A DNA stretch of 64,000 nucleotides from Anaeromyxobacter sp. Fw109-5 (GTDB lineage: Bacteria > Myxococcota > Myxococcia > Myxococcales > Anaeromyxobacteraceae): assembly GCF_000017505.1 (NCBI RefSeq), contig NC_009675.1:4964501-5028500 (forward strand), written 5' to 3'. Below are positions 10,411-18,375 of this stretch, in pieces (positions within the stretch are counted from its first letter, which is position 1; every line of letters begins with the position of its first letter). Under the pieces are notes generated by a model. It did no database searches. It had not been told where the DNA came from and worked only from the letters and a program-made list of their open reading frames with translations. A program made the translations under genes and the position numbers.

Positions 10411-11784
10411 TCAGGGCCGCCCGGCGCGCCCGCGGATCACCTGCCAGGCGTACACCGGCAGCCCCAGCAGGAGCAGCACGAACCCCCAGAGCACCGTCTC
10501 GGGCCCGGAGCCGGCGACGGCCACCACCGAGAAGGCGAAGGCGAGGGAGGCCAGCGCGATCGGTCCCGCGATCCGCCCGCGCGGCTCGCCCCGGCTGGCG
10601 AGGAGGATCACGAGCGCCACCGCCGAGAACGCGTACGGCAGCAGCGTCGAGAGCGTGGCGAGGAGCACGACGAACGAGAACACGGCGACTGCGCTCCGCG
10701 TGCCGACGGCGTTCTCCGCGACGAGCAGGGTCACGAGGACGGCGGACACGGCGATCGCGAACGTCGGCGCGCCGAACCCGTTCTGACGCGCGAAGGCGCG
10801 AGGGAAGAGGCCGTCGCGCGCCGCCGCCATGGGGACCTGCCCCATGAGCAGCGTGTAGCCGTTCAGCGTCCCCAGGCACGAGGCGACCGCGCCGAGCGTG
10901 ACGAGCATCCCCGCCCACGATCCCCACAGGGCCGTCGCGGCGGTCGCGAATGGCGCGCCGTCCCGGGCGAGCGCCTCGCGCGGGACCACGCCCAGCACCA
11001 CCACGGTCCCGGCCACGTAGACGATCGAGGCGAGGACGGTGCCGAGCACGGTCGCCCGCGGGATCGTCACGGAAGGTCGATCGACGTCGTCGCCGGGCAC
11101 GGTGGCCGACTCGAGCCCCAGGAACGCCCACAGCGTGAGCGCCATGGTCGCGGCGAGCGCGTGCGGCCAGGGCTGTCCGCTCGGGTTCACGGGGAGGAAA
11201 TGCGCCCCGCGTATGGCGGGCAGACCGAGCAGGCCGACCGCCAGGAGCGGCAGGAGCTTCAGCCCGGTCATGACGAGCTGGAAGCGGCCGGCGCTGGCGA
11301 CGCCGCGCCAGTTGACGCCCACCGTGAGCCACGTGAGCGCGACCGCCAGCCCGCCCTGCGCGAGGGGCCTCCCCGCGAGCCCGGGGACGATGGCCCCGAG
11401 GTAGCTCACCGCGGCGACCGCGATGGCGGCGTTCCCCGCCCACAGGCCGATCCAGTACCCCCAGGCGATCCAGTAGGCGGCGAAGTCGCCGAACGCCGCG
11501 CGCACGTACACGTACGGCCCTCCCGCCGCACCGCCCACGAGGCGCGCGAGGCGCGCGAACACGAGCGCGAGGAGGAGCGCGCCGACGGAGGTCCCGATCC
11601 AGCCGCCGATGGACAGCGCGCCGAACGGCGCGAGCGCCGCGGGGAGGAGGAAGATCCCCGAGCCGATCATGTTCCCGACCACGAGCGCGGTGCAGGTGAG
11701 GACGCCGATCTTGCGGCGCGGCGGCGCGCCGGCGGGCGGAGGCGAGGCGGCGGAGCGGTGCGGCGTGGCCATCGGGCCGCGCAT
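10411..11784 (-). CDS. APC-family amino acid permease, AdiC/PotE-like
   Basis: A 457-residue inner-membrane transporter with about 12 helices. The first helix contains VVGNMIGSGIFLLPAALAPFG, the unwound substrate-binding segment of APC antiporters. WGYWIGLWAGNAAIAVAAVSY and LWAFLGLESATVPGDDV also fit the basic amino acid/polyamine antiporter group, which often exchanges arginine or ornithine for its decarboxylation product. The first 25 residues are polar; a start at 11772 (MATPHR) is possible. The aminotransferase gene ends 46 bases upstream on the same strand, so the two are probably cotranscribed and may import and transaminate the same amino acid. Confidence 0.9.
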   Translation of the reverse strand: MRGPMATPHRSAASPPPAGAPPRRKIGVLTCTALVVGNMIGSGIFLLPAALAPFGALSIGGWIGTSVGALLLALVFARLARLVGGAAGGPYVYVRAAFGDFAAYWIAWGYWIGLWAGNAAIAVAAVSYLGAIVPGLAGRPLAQGGLAVALTWLTVGVNWRGVASAGRFQLVMTGLKLLPLLAVGLLGLPAIRGAHFLPVNPSGQPWPHALAATMALTLWAFLGLESATVPGDDVDRPSVTIPRATVLGTVLASIVYVAGTVVVLGVVPREALARDGAPFATAATALWGSWAGMLVTLGAVASCLGTLNGYTLLMGQVPMAAARDGLFPRAFARQNGFGAPTFAIAVSAVLVTLLVAENAVGTRSAVAVFSFVVLLATLSTLLPYAFSAVALVILLASRGEPRGRIAGPIALASLAFAFSVVAVAGSGPETVLWGFVLLLLGLPVYAWQVIRGRAGRP

Positions 11785-11830
11785 CCTAGCGCGTCCGGGC
11801 GCTCGTGAGGCCGGTGCGCCTCCTCTCCGC

Positions 11831-13012
11831 TCAGGGAGGCGTCGCGGGCGAGCGCCTCACCACCGACCCGAGCCGCGCCAGCGCGTCGGAGAGCGCGTCG
11901 GGGGCCACCGCGGTGAAGCACAGCCGCACCCAGCTCTCGAAGCCCCGGCCGCACGCGGGCCCCGGCGTGAGGAGCACGCCCGCGTCGAGGCAACGCTCGA
12001 GGAAGCCGTCGAGCCGCTCTCCCGGCGCGAACGAGGGCGCCGCGTCGAAGAACAGGAACGTGCCCGCCTCCGGCGGCGAGCCGCCCACGGCGGCGGCCGC
12101 GGCGCGCCCGGCGGCGGCGTAGGAGGCACGCGTCTCCTCCAGCCAGGCGTCGCCCGACTCGAGCGCCCGCGCGGCCGCGAGCTGCATCGGGCGTGCGGCG
12201 CAGTAGCTCTCGTGGAACTGGACGGCGCGCACCGCTCGCATCGCCTCGGCCGGGCCGTGGGTGTAGCCGATCCGCGCGCCGGCCAGCGCGTGACTCTTCG
12301 AGAGCGTGTGCGTGACGACGACGCGCCCGGCGAGCTCCGGCCGGCGCCACAGCGGCCGGTGCAGGCCCTCGTACACCAGCTCCTCGTACGCCTCGTCGGC
12401 GATCACCCACAGATCGTGGCGGCGCGCCACCGTCGAGATCGCGTCCGCGGCCGCCTCCGGGAGGAGCCGGCCCGAGGGGTTGTTCGGCGCGTTCACGTAG
12501 ATCGCCGCCGTCCGCGGCCCGACGGCCTGCTCGAGCGCGGCCTCGGCGTCGAAGGCGCGGTCGTCGAGCCGCGTGAAGAAGGGGACCTCGACCGGAGTGC
12601 AGCCGCGGGAGATGGCGATGCCGCGGATGAGCGGCCAGAACGGCGACGGGAGGACGAGCTCGTCGCCCGGAGCGAGGAGCGCGTGCAGGACGACGGCGAG
12701 CCCGGTGGTCGCGCCGGGCATGACCTGCAGGCAGGCCGGATCGATCTCGGCGCCGTGGCGCGATGCGAGCCGGCGCCGGATCGCCTCGAGCAGCCCGGGC
12801 TCGCCCTGCACCGGCGCGTAGCCGTGGAGGCGCGGGGTGTCGGCGGAGCGCTGCGCCTCGGCGCGGGCGGCGGGGAGCGGCTCGCGCCAGGTGTCCCCGA
12901 CGTGGAGCGGGTAGATCGGACCGGGCCGCGAGCGGGCGCGCTCCACGAGCGCGCTGTAGACGTCGTGCGTCAGGCCGGCGGCGGTCGGGGCGACGCGGGG
13001 ATGGCGCGGCAT
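11831..13012 (-). CDS. PLP-dependent class I/II aminotransferase
   Basis: A 393-residue fold-type-I aminotransferase. Visible family marks are the NAPNNPSG motif near residue 175, DEAYEELVYEG near 205 and the Schiff-base lysine in SKSHALAGARIGY near 240. An Arg for substrate carboxylate binding is likely in VRLCFTAV near 365. The start at 13012 has GAGGAG a few bases upstream. The frame continues upstream but only as Arg/Pro-rich noise. It transfers amino groups between an amino acid and a 2-oxo acid in the cytoplasm; whether it uses aspartate, aromatic or branched substrates is not clear. A permease follows closely, suggesting catabolic use of imported amino acids. Confidence 0.9.
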   Translation of the reverse strand: MPRHPRVAPTAAGLTHDVYSALVERARSRPGPIYPLHVGDTWREPLPAARAEAQRSADTPRLHGYAPVQGEPGLLEAIRRRLASRHGAEIDPACLQVMPGATTGLAVVLHALLAPGDELVLPSPFWPLIRGIAISRGCTPVEVPFFTRLDDRAFDAEAALEQAVGPRTAAIYVNAPNNPSGRLLPEAAADAISTVARRHDLWVIADEAYEELVYEGLHRPLWRRPELAGRVVVTHTLSKSHALAGARIGYTHGPAEAMRAVRAVQFHESYCAARPMQLAAARALESGDAWLEETRASYAAAGRAAAAAVGGSPPEAGTFLFFDAAPSFAPGERLDGFLERCLDAGVLLTPGPACGRGFESWVRLCFTAVAPDALSDALARLGSVVRRSPATPP

Positions 13013-13038
13013 CGGGCTCCTCGGGCGGGGGTCCCTAC

Positions 13039-13048
13039 CCATACAACG
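13039..13048 (-). promoter_or_regulatory. CGTTGTATGG element, candidate -10 region of the aminotransferase operon
   Basis: The minus strand reads CGTTGTATGG 27 bases before the aminotransferase ATG. The same ten bases occur just before the EAL gene at 26803-26812, also on the minus strand. It could be a -10-like element. No clear -35 match was seen. Confidence 0.3.
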
Positions 13049-13159
13049 GCCGCACGTCCGGGGCAGGCCCGTGCGCCCGGGGCCCGCTAGCCACTGCTCT
13101 GCCCCGAGCGTCCCTCCCGGCTTGCACGCCCCGGGGCTCCGGCCGATCATCCGCCGCGC

Positions 13160-13408
13160 ATGGGAATGGGCCGCCTCGAGCTCCTCGTCGTCCTCCTCGC
13201 CGCGCTCGCGGCCGTCGGCGTCGCGTGGTGGGCGAGGAGCGGCCGCTGGCGCCAGCGCCGGCTGCTCCCCATCACCCTCGCCGTGCTCGCGGCGCACGTG
13301 CTGCTCGCGCGTCGCCTGGGCTGGGGCGAGCTGCTCGTGGTGGCGGTGATCCTGGTCCCGCTCCTCCTGCTGCCGGTGGGGCTGGCCGGCGGGGACCGCT
13401 CGCGCTGA
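13160..13408 (+). CDS. Small two- or three-helix membrane protein
   Basis: An 82-residue protein made of hydrophobic helices (about residues 6-24, 36-50 and 54-74) joined by Arg-rich turns such as RSGRWRQRR. It starts MGMGRLELL. There is no clear ribosome site. It lies 147 bases from the divergent aminotransferase start and is convergent with the collagen-like gene. Coding is suggested by the regular helix/loop pattern and positive-inside charge rather than by homology. The function is unknown. Confidence 0.55.
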   Translation: MGMGRLELLVVLLAALAAVGVAWWARSGRWRQRRLLPITLAVLAAHVLLARRLGWGELLVVAVILVPLLLLPVGLAGGDRSR

Positions 13409-13492
13409 AAGGCGAGCGAGTGCGGGCCGACGCGAGCGCGCCCGGCGCCGCCGTGGGCGGGCCGGGCGCGCATCAGGACTGGCCTCGGACTG

Positions 13493-14299
13493 CTACTGGG
13501 CGTAGGCGCAGATCACCCAGACGCTCCCCGCGTACTGCTGCCCGTTGCGCTTGAACTCGCCGATCCAGGTCCGGCCGTCGACGTCCGGATAGGAGCCCTG
13601 CAGCACGCCGGGCAGCACCGCCCGCGCTCCGCCGCTGATGGCCTTCTTGCCGCTCGGGCACACGGCGGTGACCGCCTGTACGCCGGTGCCGGCCGTGATC
13701 GTCCTGGCATCGGTGAGCCGCTCGAACCCGGACACGCCGCTCGGGCCTTCCGGCCCCGCCTCGCCCGGCGGGCCCGCGGGGCCCATGGGACCGATCTGAC
13801 CGGGCTGCCCCGGCTCGCCCTGCGGGCCCGTCATTCCGCTCGGCCCGATCGGCCCGATCGGCCCCTGGGGCCCGGTCTCGCCGCGCTCACCCTGCGGTCC
13901 GGCGGGACCGGCTTCGCCGCGTGGTCCCTGCGGGCCGGCAGCACCGGCAGGCCCAGCGGGACCGGGAGGACCGGCGGGACCCTGCGCCCCCTCGGCGCCG
14001 ATCGTCACGTCCATCGACGCGCTCGCGTTTCCCGGCGCGCGAACGACCACGACCCGGTACGTCCCCGCCTGCAGGTCGTCCGGCAGCGCAGCGACGATGT
14101 CCGTCGGCGAGTGGCTCTGCACGGTGAGGACGGCCTTGCCGACGACGACCGTGGCGGGCTGGGAGCCGAAGCCCTGGCCGTGGACGAACAGCACGCCGCC
14201 GGCGAGATCGGCGTCGGCGCGGGTGATCTCGATCTTGCCCTGCTGCGCGAGCGCGGCTTGCGCGAAGAGCGCGAGCGCGAGAGCCGTGAACGTCTTCAT
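13493..14299 (-). CDS. Secreted collagen-like protein with N-terminal IPT/TIG-type domain
   Basis: A 268-residue exported protein. Residues 1-18 form a signal peptide ending ALA-Q. Residues about 20-105 look like an IPT/TIG immunoglobulin fold ([24 protein letters not shown] as two strands and a turn). Residues about 107-195 are uninterrupted Gly-X-Y triplets rich in Pro, Gln and Glu ([19 protein letters not shown] and similar), able to form a collagen triple helix. The last 75 residues are a compact domain with two Cys ([14 protein letters not shown] and VWVICAYA), probably disulfide-linked, perhaps a trimerisation or binding head. The start at 14299 is fixed by the signal peptide. Likely an extracellular fibre or adhesin; no catalytic motif is seen. 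Confidence 0.85.
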   Translation of the reverse strand: MKTFTALALALFAQAALAQQGKIEITRADADLAGGVLFVHGQGFGSQPATVVVGKAVLTVQSHSPTDIVAALPDDLQAGTYRVVVVRAPGNASASMDVTIGAEGAQGPAGPPGPAGPAGAAGPQGPRGEAGPAGPQGERGETGPQGPIGPIGPSGMTGPQGEPGQPGQIGPMGPAGPPGEAGPEGPSGVSGFERLTDARTITAGTGVQAVTAVCPSGKKAISGGARAVLPGVLQGSYPDVDGRTWIGEFKRNGQQYAGSVWVICAYAQ

Positions 14300-14792
14300 G
14301 GTGAACCCCTCTCCGGCGCCAATCACCACCGGTGACTGACACTTTGGGATGATCGCGAGAGGCTCCGCCACGTCCCCGTTGGGCTTGTAAACGCTGCGCC
14401 TTCACGCAGCCACCTCGCGCACCTGCGGCGCGAACGAGCGCGCGCATGCGCGCCCACACCGGCATTCACCCTTCGTCAACAGGAGTCCCCGGCGCGTGCC
14501 CGGGCGCGAACCCGCCGAGAAGTCCGATCAATCTCGACCCCCTCGGCCCCCGGGCGCGGGGGTGACCACGCAGCAGACGATCCGGGCGCGGCCGAGGACG
14601 CGCGTGAGTCGAGGGCGACCTCGCTCGCCAGTCATCCCGGTCTCGTCGACCCCGCGACCATTGGCCGCTGCGATCGGGACGAGCCGCGCTCGACCTCGAC
14701 CTCGACGACCCCGACCCCGATCCCGACCGCCGTCCCGACCTCGGCGCGAAGTCGAGGGACGACCTCGGCTATGTTCCTCTCAGGAGGTGTGG
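14300..14792. other. Intergenic region with small palindromes and GACC-type repeats
   Basis: This 493-base divergent gap holds no convincing gene. Near the collagen-like gene is TCACC-ACC-GGTGA (14323-14335), a possible operator. A hairpin GCTGCG-CCTTCA-CGCAGC lies at 14393-14410. Bases about 14690-14760 are a degenerate run of GACCTC/GACCCC hexamers like the larger array at 43030. TATGTT at 14770-14775, followed by GGAGGT, leads into the small gene at 14793. Confidence 0.5.
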
Positions 14793-14996
14793 ATGGCGGG
14801 ACAGGGCTCCACCGGAAACGTGATCGCGGCGCTGGCGAGCTTCTTCATCCCCGGGCTCGGACAGCTCATCCAGGGCCGGCCGCTCCTCGCGCTGGTGATG
14901 TTCGTGCTCGCGGGCCTGCTCTGGCTCGTGCTCCTCGGCTGGATCGTCCACCTGTGGTCGATCATCGACGCGGCCCGCTTCAGGCCGCGCCGCTGA
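14793..14996 (+). CDS. Small two-helix membrane protein, TM2/DUF5683-like
   Basis: A 67-residue protein with two hydrophobic helices separated by a short polar turn. FFIPGLGQLIQGRPLLAL is the pattern of small TM2-like proteins that have a glycine/proline turn before helix two, and WSIIDAARF near the end is also typical of them. The ATG at 14793 is preceded by GGAGGT at ideal spacing, while the frame further upstream reads as Arg/Pro-rich noise. It is convergent with the 85-residue gene at 15015. The role is unknown; relatives are often found near stress or envelope genes. Confidence 0.75.
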   Translation: MAGQGSTGNVIAALASFFIPGLGQLIQGRPLLALVMFVLAGLLWLVLLGWIVHLWSIIDAARFRPRR

Positions 14997-15014
14997 TCCC
15001 TCGCGCGGCTCCGG

Positions 15015-15272
15015 TCACGCCTCGGCGGGCGCGCCGCCCACGGTGCGCAGCGCGCCGCGGAACTGCTGGATGAGGCGCATCACCTCGTCGGCCAGATCGA
15101 CCGACTGCCCCCGGTCGTCCGCCTGGCGGAGGATCACGGCCACCCGGTCGAGCGCCTCGGCGAGCTCCTCCAGCGCCGGCGGCACCCGGATGATGCGCCC
15201 CGCCTCGCGGAACCGCACGAGCTCGAGCTCGATGATCTGGGCGAGGAGGCGGGGCTCGCGGATCTGGATCAT
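15015..15272 (-). CDS. Small helical protein of unknown function
   Basis: An 85-residue, mostly helical soluble protein beginning MIQIREPRLL. Leu, Glu and Arg are spaced as in amphipathic helices (LAQIIELELVRFREAG and LEELAEALDRVAVIL). No signal peptide, metal motif or enzyme motif is visible. It is divergent from the large histidine kinase gene, 152 bases away. The start at 15272 is chosen because upstream residues in the frame are Pro/Arg-rich and unlike coding. I do not recognise the family. Confidence 0.6.
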   Translation of the reverse strand: MIQIREPRLLAQIIELELVRFREAGRIIRVPPALEELAEALDRVAVILRQADDRGQSVDLADEVMRLIQQFRGALRTVGGAPAEA

Positions 15273-15424
15273 GTCGAGAGAAAGCTGGCAGCGGCGCCCG
15301 GCCCCGCAACCGGTCGCTTCGGGGGCCTGCGACGGGGCGTGACGACCGCCTTCGGTGCAGCCCGGCGACCGGGAGCCCGCTCGAGGGGGACAGCCCCTTC
15401 CGTGCACGGAATGCGTCCCCGAGC

Positions 15425-18352
15425 GTGCCGGTTTTCCTGTCGATGGGGGTCATCCCGCTCTGGCGATCGCTCACCGGGCGCGTGGTCCTGGTGGTGCTCG
15501 CGTGGCTCGTCCCGTTCGTGGCGATCTCGGTCGGCGCGGGAGTGGTCGTGTACCGGGACCGCATCGCCGCAGAGCGAGGCGCCAACCTGGAGCTCGCTCG
15601 CGCCGCATCGAGCGCGTTCGAGGGCTTCGTGCGCGACGTGCTGCGGCAGGAGCAGTTCGTCGGCGACGCGATCGCGACGCGCCGCCTCGAGCCGGACCTC
15701 GTGACCTTCCTGCTGACCCGCGCCGACGCGGAGTACGACTCCATCCGGGACTTCTCGTGGCTCGATCCGGAAGGACGGGTCCTCGCCTCCAGCGACGCCC
15801 GCCTGCTCGGGCAGTCCATCGCCGACCGCGAGTACCACCGTCGCATCCTGCAGGGCGCCGAGTTCGCCGTGAGCGACGCGATCGCCACGGGACCGGACGG
15901 CGGGCGGACCGTCGCGATCGCCCGCGCCGTCCGCGACGAGGGCGAGCTCACGGGAGTCGTGCTCGCCACGGTGGACGCGTCGCGCCTCGGCGAGCTCGCC
16001 CTCACCTTCGAGCGGCTCGGACGCGCCGGCATCGCCCTCGCCGATCGCACCGGCGCGATCGTCTACCGCCGCACCGGCGCGGGGGGCCCCGCCGGCGGAG
16101 CGCCGGACGTCGGCGCGGTGGCGCGGGCGCTTCGCGGCGAGGAGGTCGCCCGCGCGGGGCGGGGCACCGACGCGATCACCGCGGCCGTCCCGGTCGAGCT
16201 CGTCGGGTGGGCGGCCATCGCGAGCCGCTCGTACTCCGACGCCGCGGGCTCCTTCCGGCAGGCGATGGCGCGCGCCGCCGCGGCGAGCGCCGCCGCGGCC
16301 GCGCTCGCCGTGCTCGTCTCGTTCGTCGTGACCCGCCGCATCGCCCGCGCGCTCCAGCGGCTCCAGAGCCGCGTGCAGGCGCTCGGGCGCGGCGAGACGG
16401 CCGGCGCGCCGTTGCAGGGCCCCGCCGAGATCGTCCGGCTGGGGAGCGCCTTCGACGAGATGGCCGGCAAGCTCGTCGCGGCGAACGCCTCCCTCGAGCT
16501 GCACGAGCGGCTGTTCGAGACCTCCCCGGATCCGATGGTCGTCCTCGACCGCGCGCTGCGCCTGCGCGCCGTGAACCCCGCCTACGCCGCGATGCGCGGT
16601 CTCTCCACGGGCGATCTGCTCGGGCGCCCGCTCGTCGAGGTGGTCGGGGTGGACGCCTTCGAGGCCATGGCGCCGCGCGCCGAGCGCGCCTTCGCCGGCG
16701 AGTCCGTCCAGTACGAGCTCTGGACCGACCTGCCCGCCGGTCGGCGCTGCCTCGAGGCGATCTATCACCCGGTGCGGGAGCGCGAGAGGCTCGAGCACGT
16801 CGGCGTGCGCTTCCGCGACGTCACCGGCCGCCGGCACGCGGAGGCCGCGGCCTCGCAGTCGCTGTCGTTCGCCGAGGCGGAGCGCCGCCGGTTCGAGGCG
16901 GTGTTCCGGGAGGCGCCGGCCGGCATCGTCATCTTCGACGGGCGCGACCTGCGCGCCAAGTGGTCCAACCGGACCTTCCTGTCGTTCCTGGACGCGCCCT
17001 TCGCCCAGCTCGGCATCGCGGGCCTGCGCATCGACGAGTTCGTGCCGCACGCCCGCGAGGCGGGCCTCGTGGACGTGGTCCGCCGCGTGGGCGCCACGGG
17101 CATCCCGGCCGACACGCCCGAGTACCGGCACGAGGGCTTCGCCCGAGGCGCCGCGTGGTGGCGCTGGTCGGTGCGCGCGATCCCGGGCGAGGTCGGCAGC
17201 GACGTCCTCCTCCTCGTGACGGAGGTCACCGAGCAGGTCGAGGCGCGCAAGGTCGCCGAGGACGAGCGGCTCCGGCTGGAGACGATCCTCCGGACGTTCC
17301 CCGTGGGCGTCATCCTCACCGGCCCCGAGGGCCGCGCCGGCATCGTGAACGATCACGCCCGCCAGATCTGGGGCGGCGACGGCGCCCTCGACGCGTACCG
17401 GGGCGCGTGGGCGGCCACCGGCATCCCGCTCGCCCCGGAAGACTGGGCGCTCCAGCGCGCGCTGCGCCGCGGCGAGGTCTCGACGGGCGAGCTCATCGAC
17501 ATCGAGCGCTTCGACGGCGGGCGCGCCACGATCCTGAACAACGCGGCGCCGATCCGCGACGCCTTCGGCCGGATCACCGGGGCGGTCGCCGCCTTCCAGG
17601 ACGTCACCGACACGCGGCGCGCCCAGCGCGAGGCGGAGGACGCGGTCCACCATCGCGACGAGGTGCTCGCCATCGTCTCGCACGACCTGCGCACCCCGCT
17701 CAGCGCGATCATCATGGGCGCGCGCGTGCTCGGGGGCGGCGCCGCGGAGGACCCGGAGCGCGTGCGCGCCACGGCGACGCGCATCGCGAGCTCCGGCGAG
17801 CGGATGAACCGGCTCATCGGCGACCTGCTCGACCTCGCCAGCCTCGAGCGTGGCCGGCTCTCCATGCGACGGTCGGCGCACGCCCCCTCGACGCTCGCGC
17901 GCGAGGCGGCGGACGTGATCCGCCCGGCGGCGGAGGCCAAGGGGCTGGACGTGCGCTGGCGCGCCGCCGACGACCTGCCGCTCGTCCCGTGCGACCACGA
18001 CAGGATCCTGCAGGTCCTCGGCAACCTCACCTCGAACGCGGTGAAGGCCACGGCCTCTGGGCACGTGGCGATCGGCGCGAGCGCGCGCGGCGACCAGGTG
18101 CTCTTCGAGGTCCAGGACACCGGGCCGGGCATCCCGTCGGAGGAGCTGCCGCACGTGTTCGACCGGTTCCGCCGCGGCCGCTCGGCGGCCTACGCCGGGA
18201 CGGGCCTGGGCCTCGCCATCGCCCGCGCCCTCGTGGAGGCGCACGGGGGACGGATCTGGGCCGAGAGCACGCCCGGGCTGGGAACCGTCGTGCGCTTCTC
18301 CCTGCCGGTCGTCGAATCCCCGGCGTCGGAGCGCGCCGCCGGCGCCGCGTGA
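15425..18352 (+). CDS. Membrane sensor histidine kinase: dCACHE, HAMP, three PAS, HisKA, HATPase
   Basis: A 975-residue sensor kinase. TM1 (about 19-42) and TM2 (about 285-305) flank a 240-residue periplasmic double-CACHE-like domain (ADAEYDSIRDFSWLDPEGRV near 100). A HAMP segment follows, then PAS domains at about 366-480, 490-600 and 610-735. The dimerisation domain has the phospho-accepting His in IVSHDLRTPLS (near 757). The ATPase domain has all boxes intact: NLTSNAVK, DTGPGIP and GTGLGLA. A GTG start at 15425 or ATG at 15443 is possible. The receiver partner is not adjacent in the same direction; the nearby pair at 18376-20929 is convergent. The ligand is unknown; CACHE domains often bind small organic acids or amino acids. 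Confidence 0.92.
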   Translation: MPVFLSMGVIPLWRSLTGRVVLVVLAWLVPFVAISVGAGVVVYRDRIAAERGANLELARAASSAFEGFVRDVLRQEQFVGDAIATRRLEPDLVTFLLTRADAEYDSIRDFSWLDPEGRVLASSDARLLGQSIADREYHRRILQGAEFAVSDAIATGPDGGRTVAIARAVRDEGELTGVVLATVDASRLGELALTFERLGRAGIALADRTGAIVYRRTGAGGPAGGAPDVGAVARALRGEEVARAGRGTDAITAAVPVELVGWAAIASRSYSDAAGSFRQAMARAAAASAAAAALAVLVSFVVTRRIARALQRLQSRVQALGRGETAGAPLQGPAEIVRLGSAFDEMAGKLVAANASLELHERLFETSPDPMVVLDRALRLRAVNPAYAAMRGLSTGDLLGRPLVEVVGVDAFEAMAPRAERAFAGESVQYELWTDLPAGRRCLEAIYHPVRERERLEHVGVRFRDVTGRRHAEAAASQSLSFAEAERRRFEAVFREAPAGIVIFDGRDLRAKWSNRTFLSFLDAPFAQLGIAGLRIDEFVPHAREAGLVDVVRRVGATGIPADTPEYRHEGFARGAAWWRWSVRAIPGEVGSDVLLLVTEVTEQVEARKVAEDERLRLETILRTFPVGVILTGPEGRAGIVNDHARQIWGGDGALDAYRGAWAATGIPLAPEDWALQRALRRGEVSTGELIDIERFDGGRATILNNAAPIRDAFGRITGAVAAFQDVTDTRRAQREAEDAVHHRDEVLAIVSHDLRTPLSAIIMGARVLGGGAAEDPERVRATATRIASSGERMNRLIGDLLDLASLERGRLSMRRSAHAPSTLAREAADVIRPAAEAKGLDVRWRAADDLPLVPCDHDRILQVLGNLTSNAVKATASGHVAIGASARGDQVLFEVQDTGPGIPSEELPHVFDRFRRGRSAAYAGTGLGLAIARALVEAHGGRIWAESTPGLGTVVRFSLPVVESPASERAAGAA

Positions 18353-18375
18353 CGGCGCCCGTCGACTCCGGCGCA

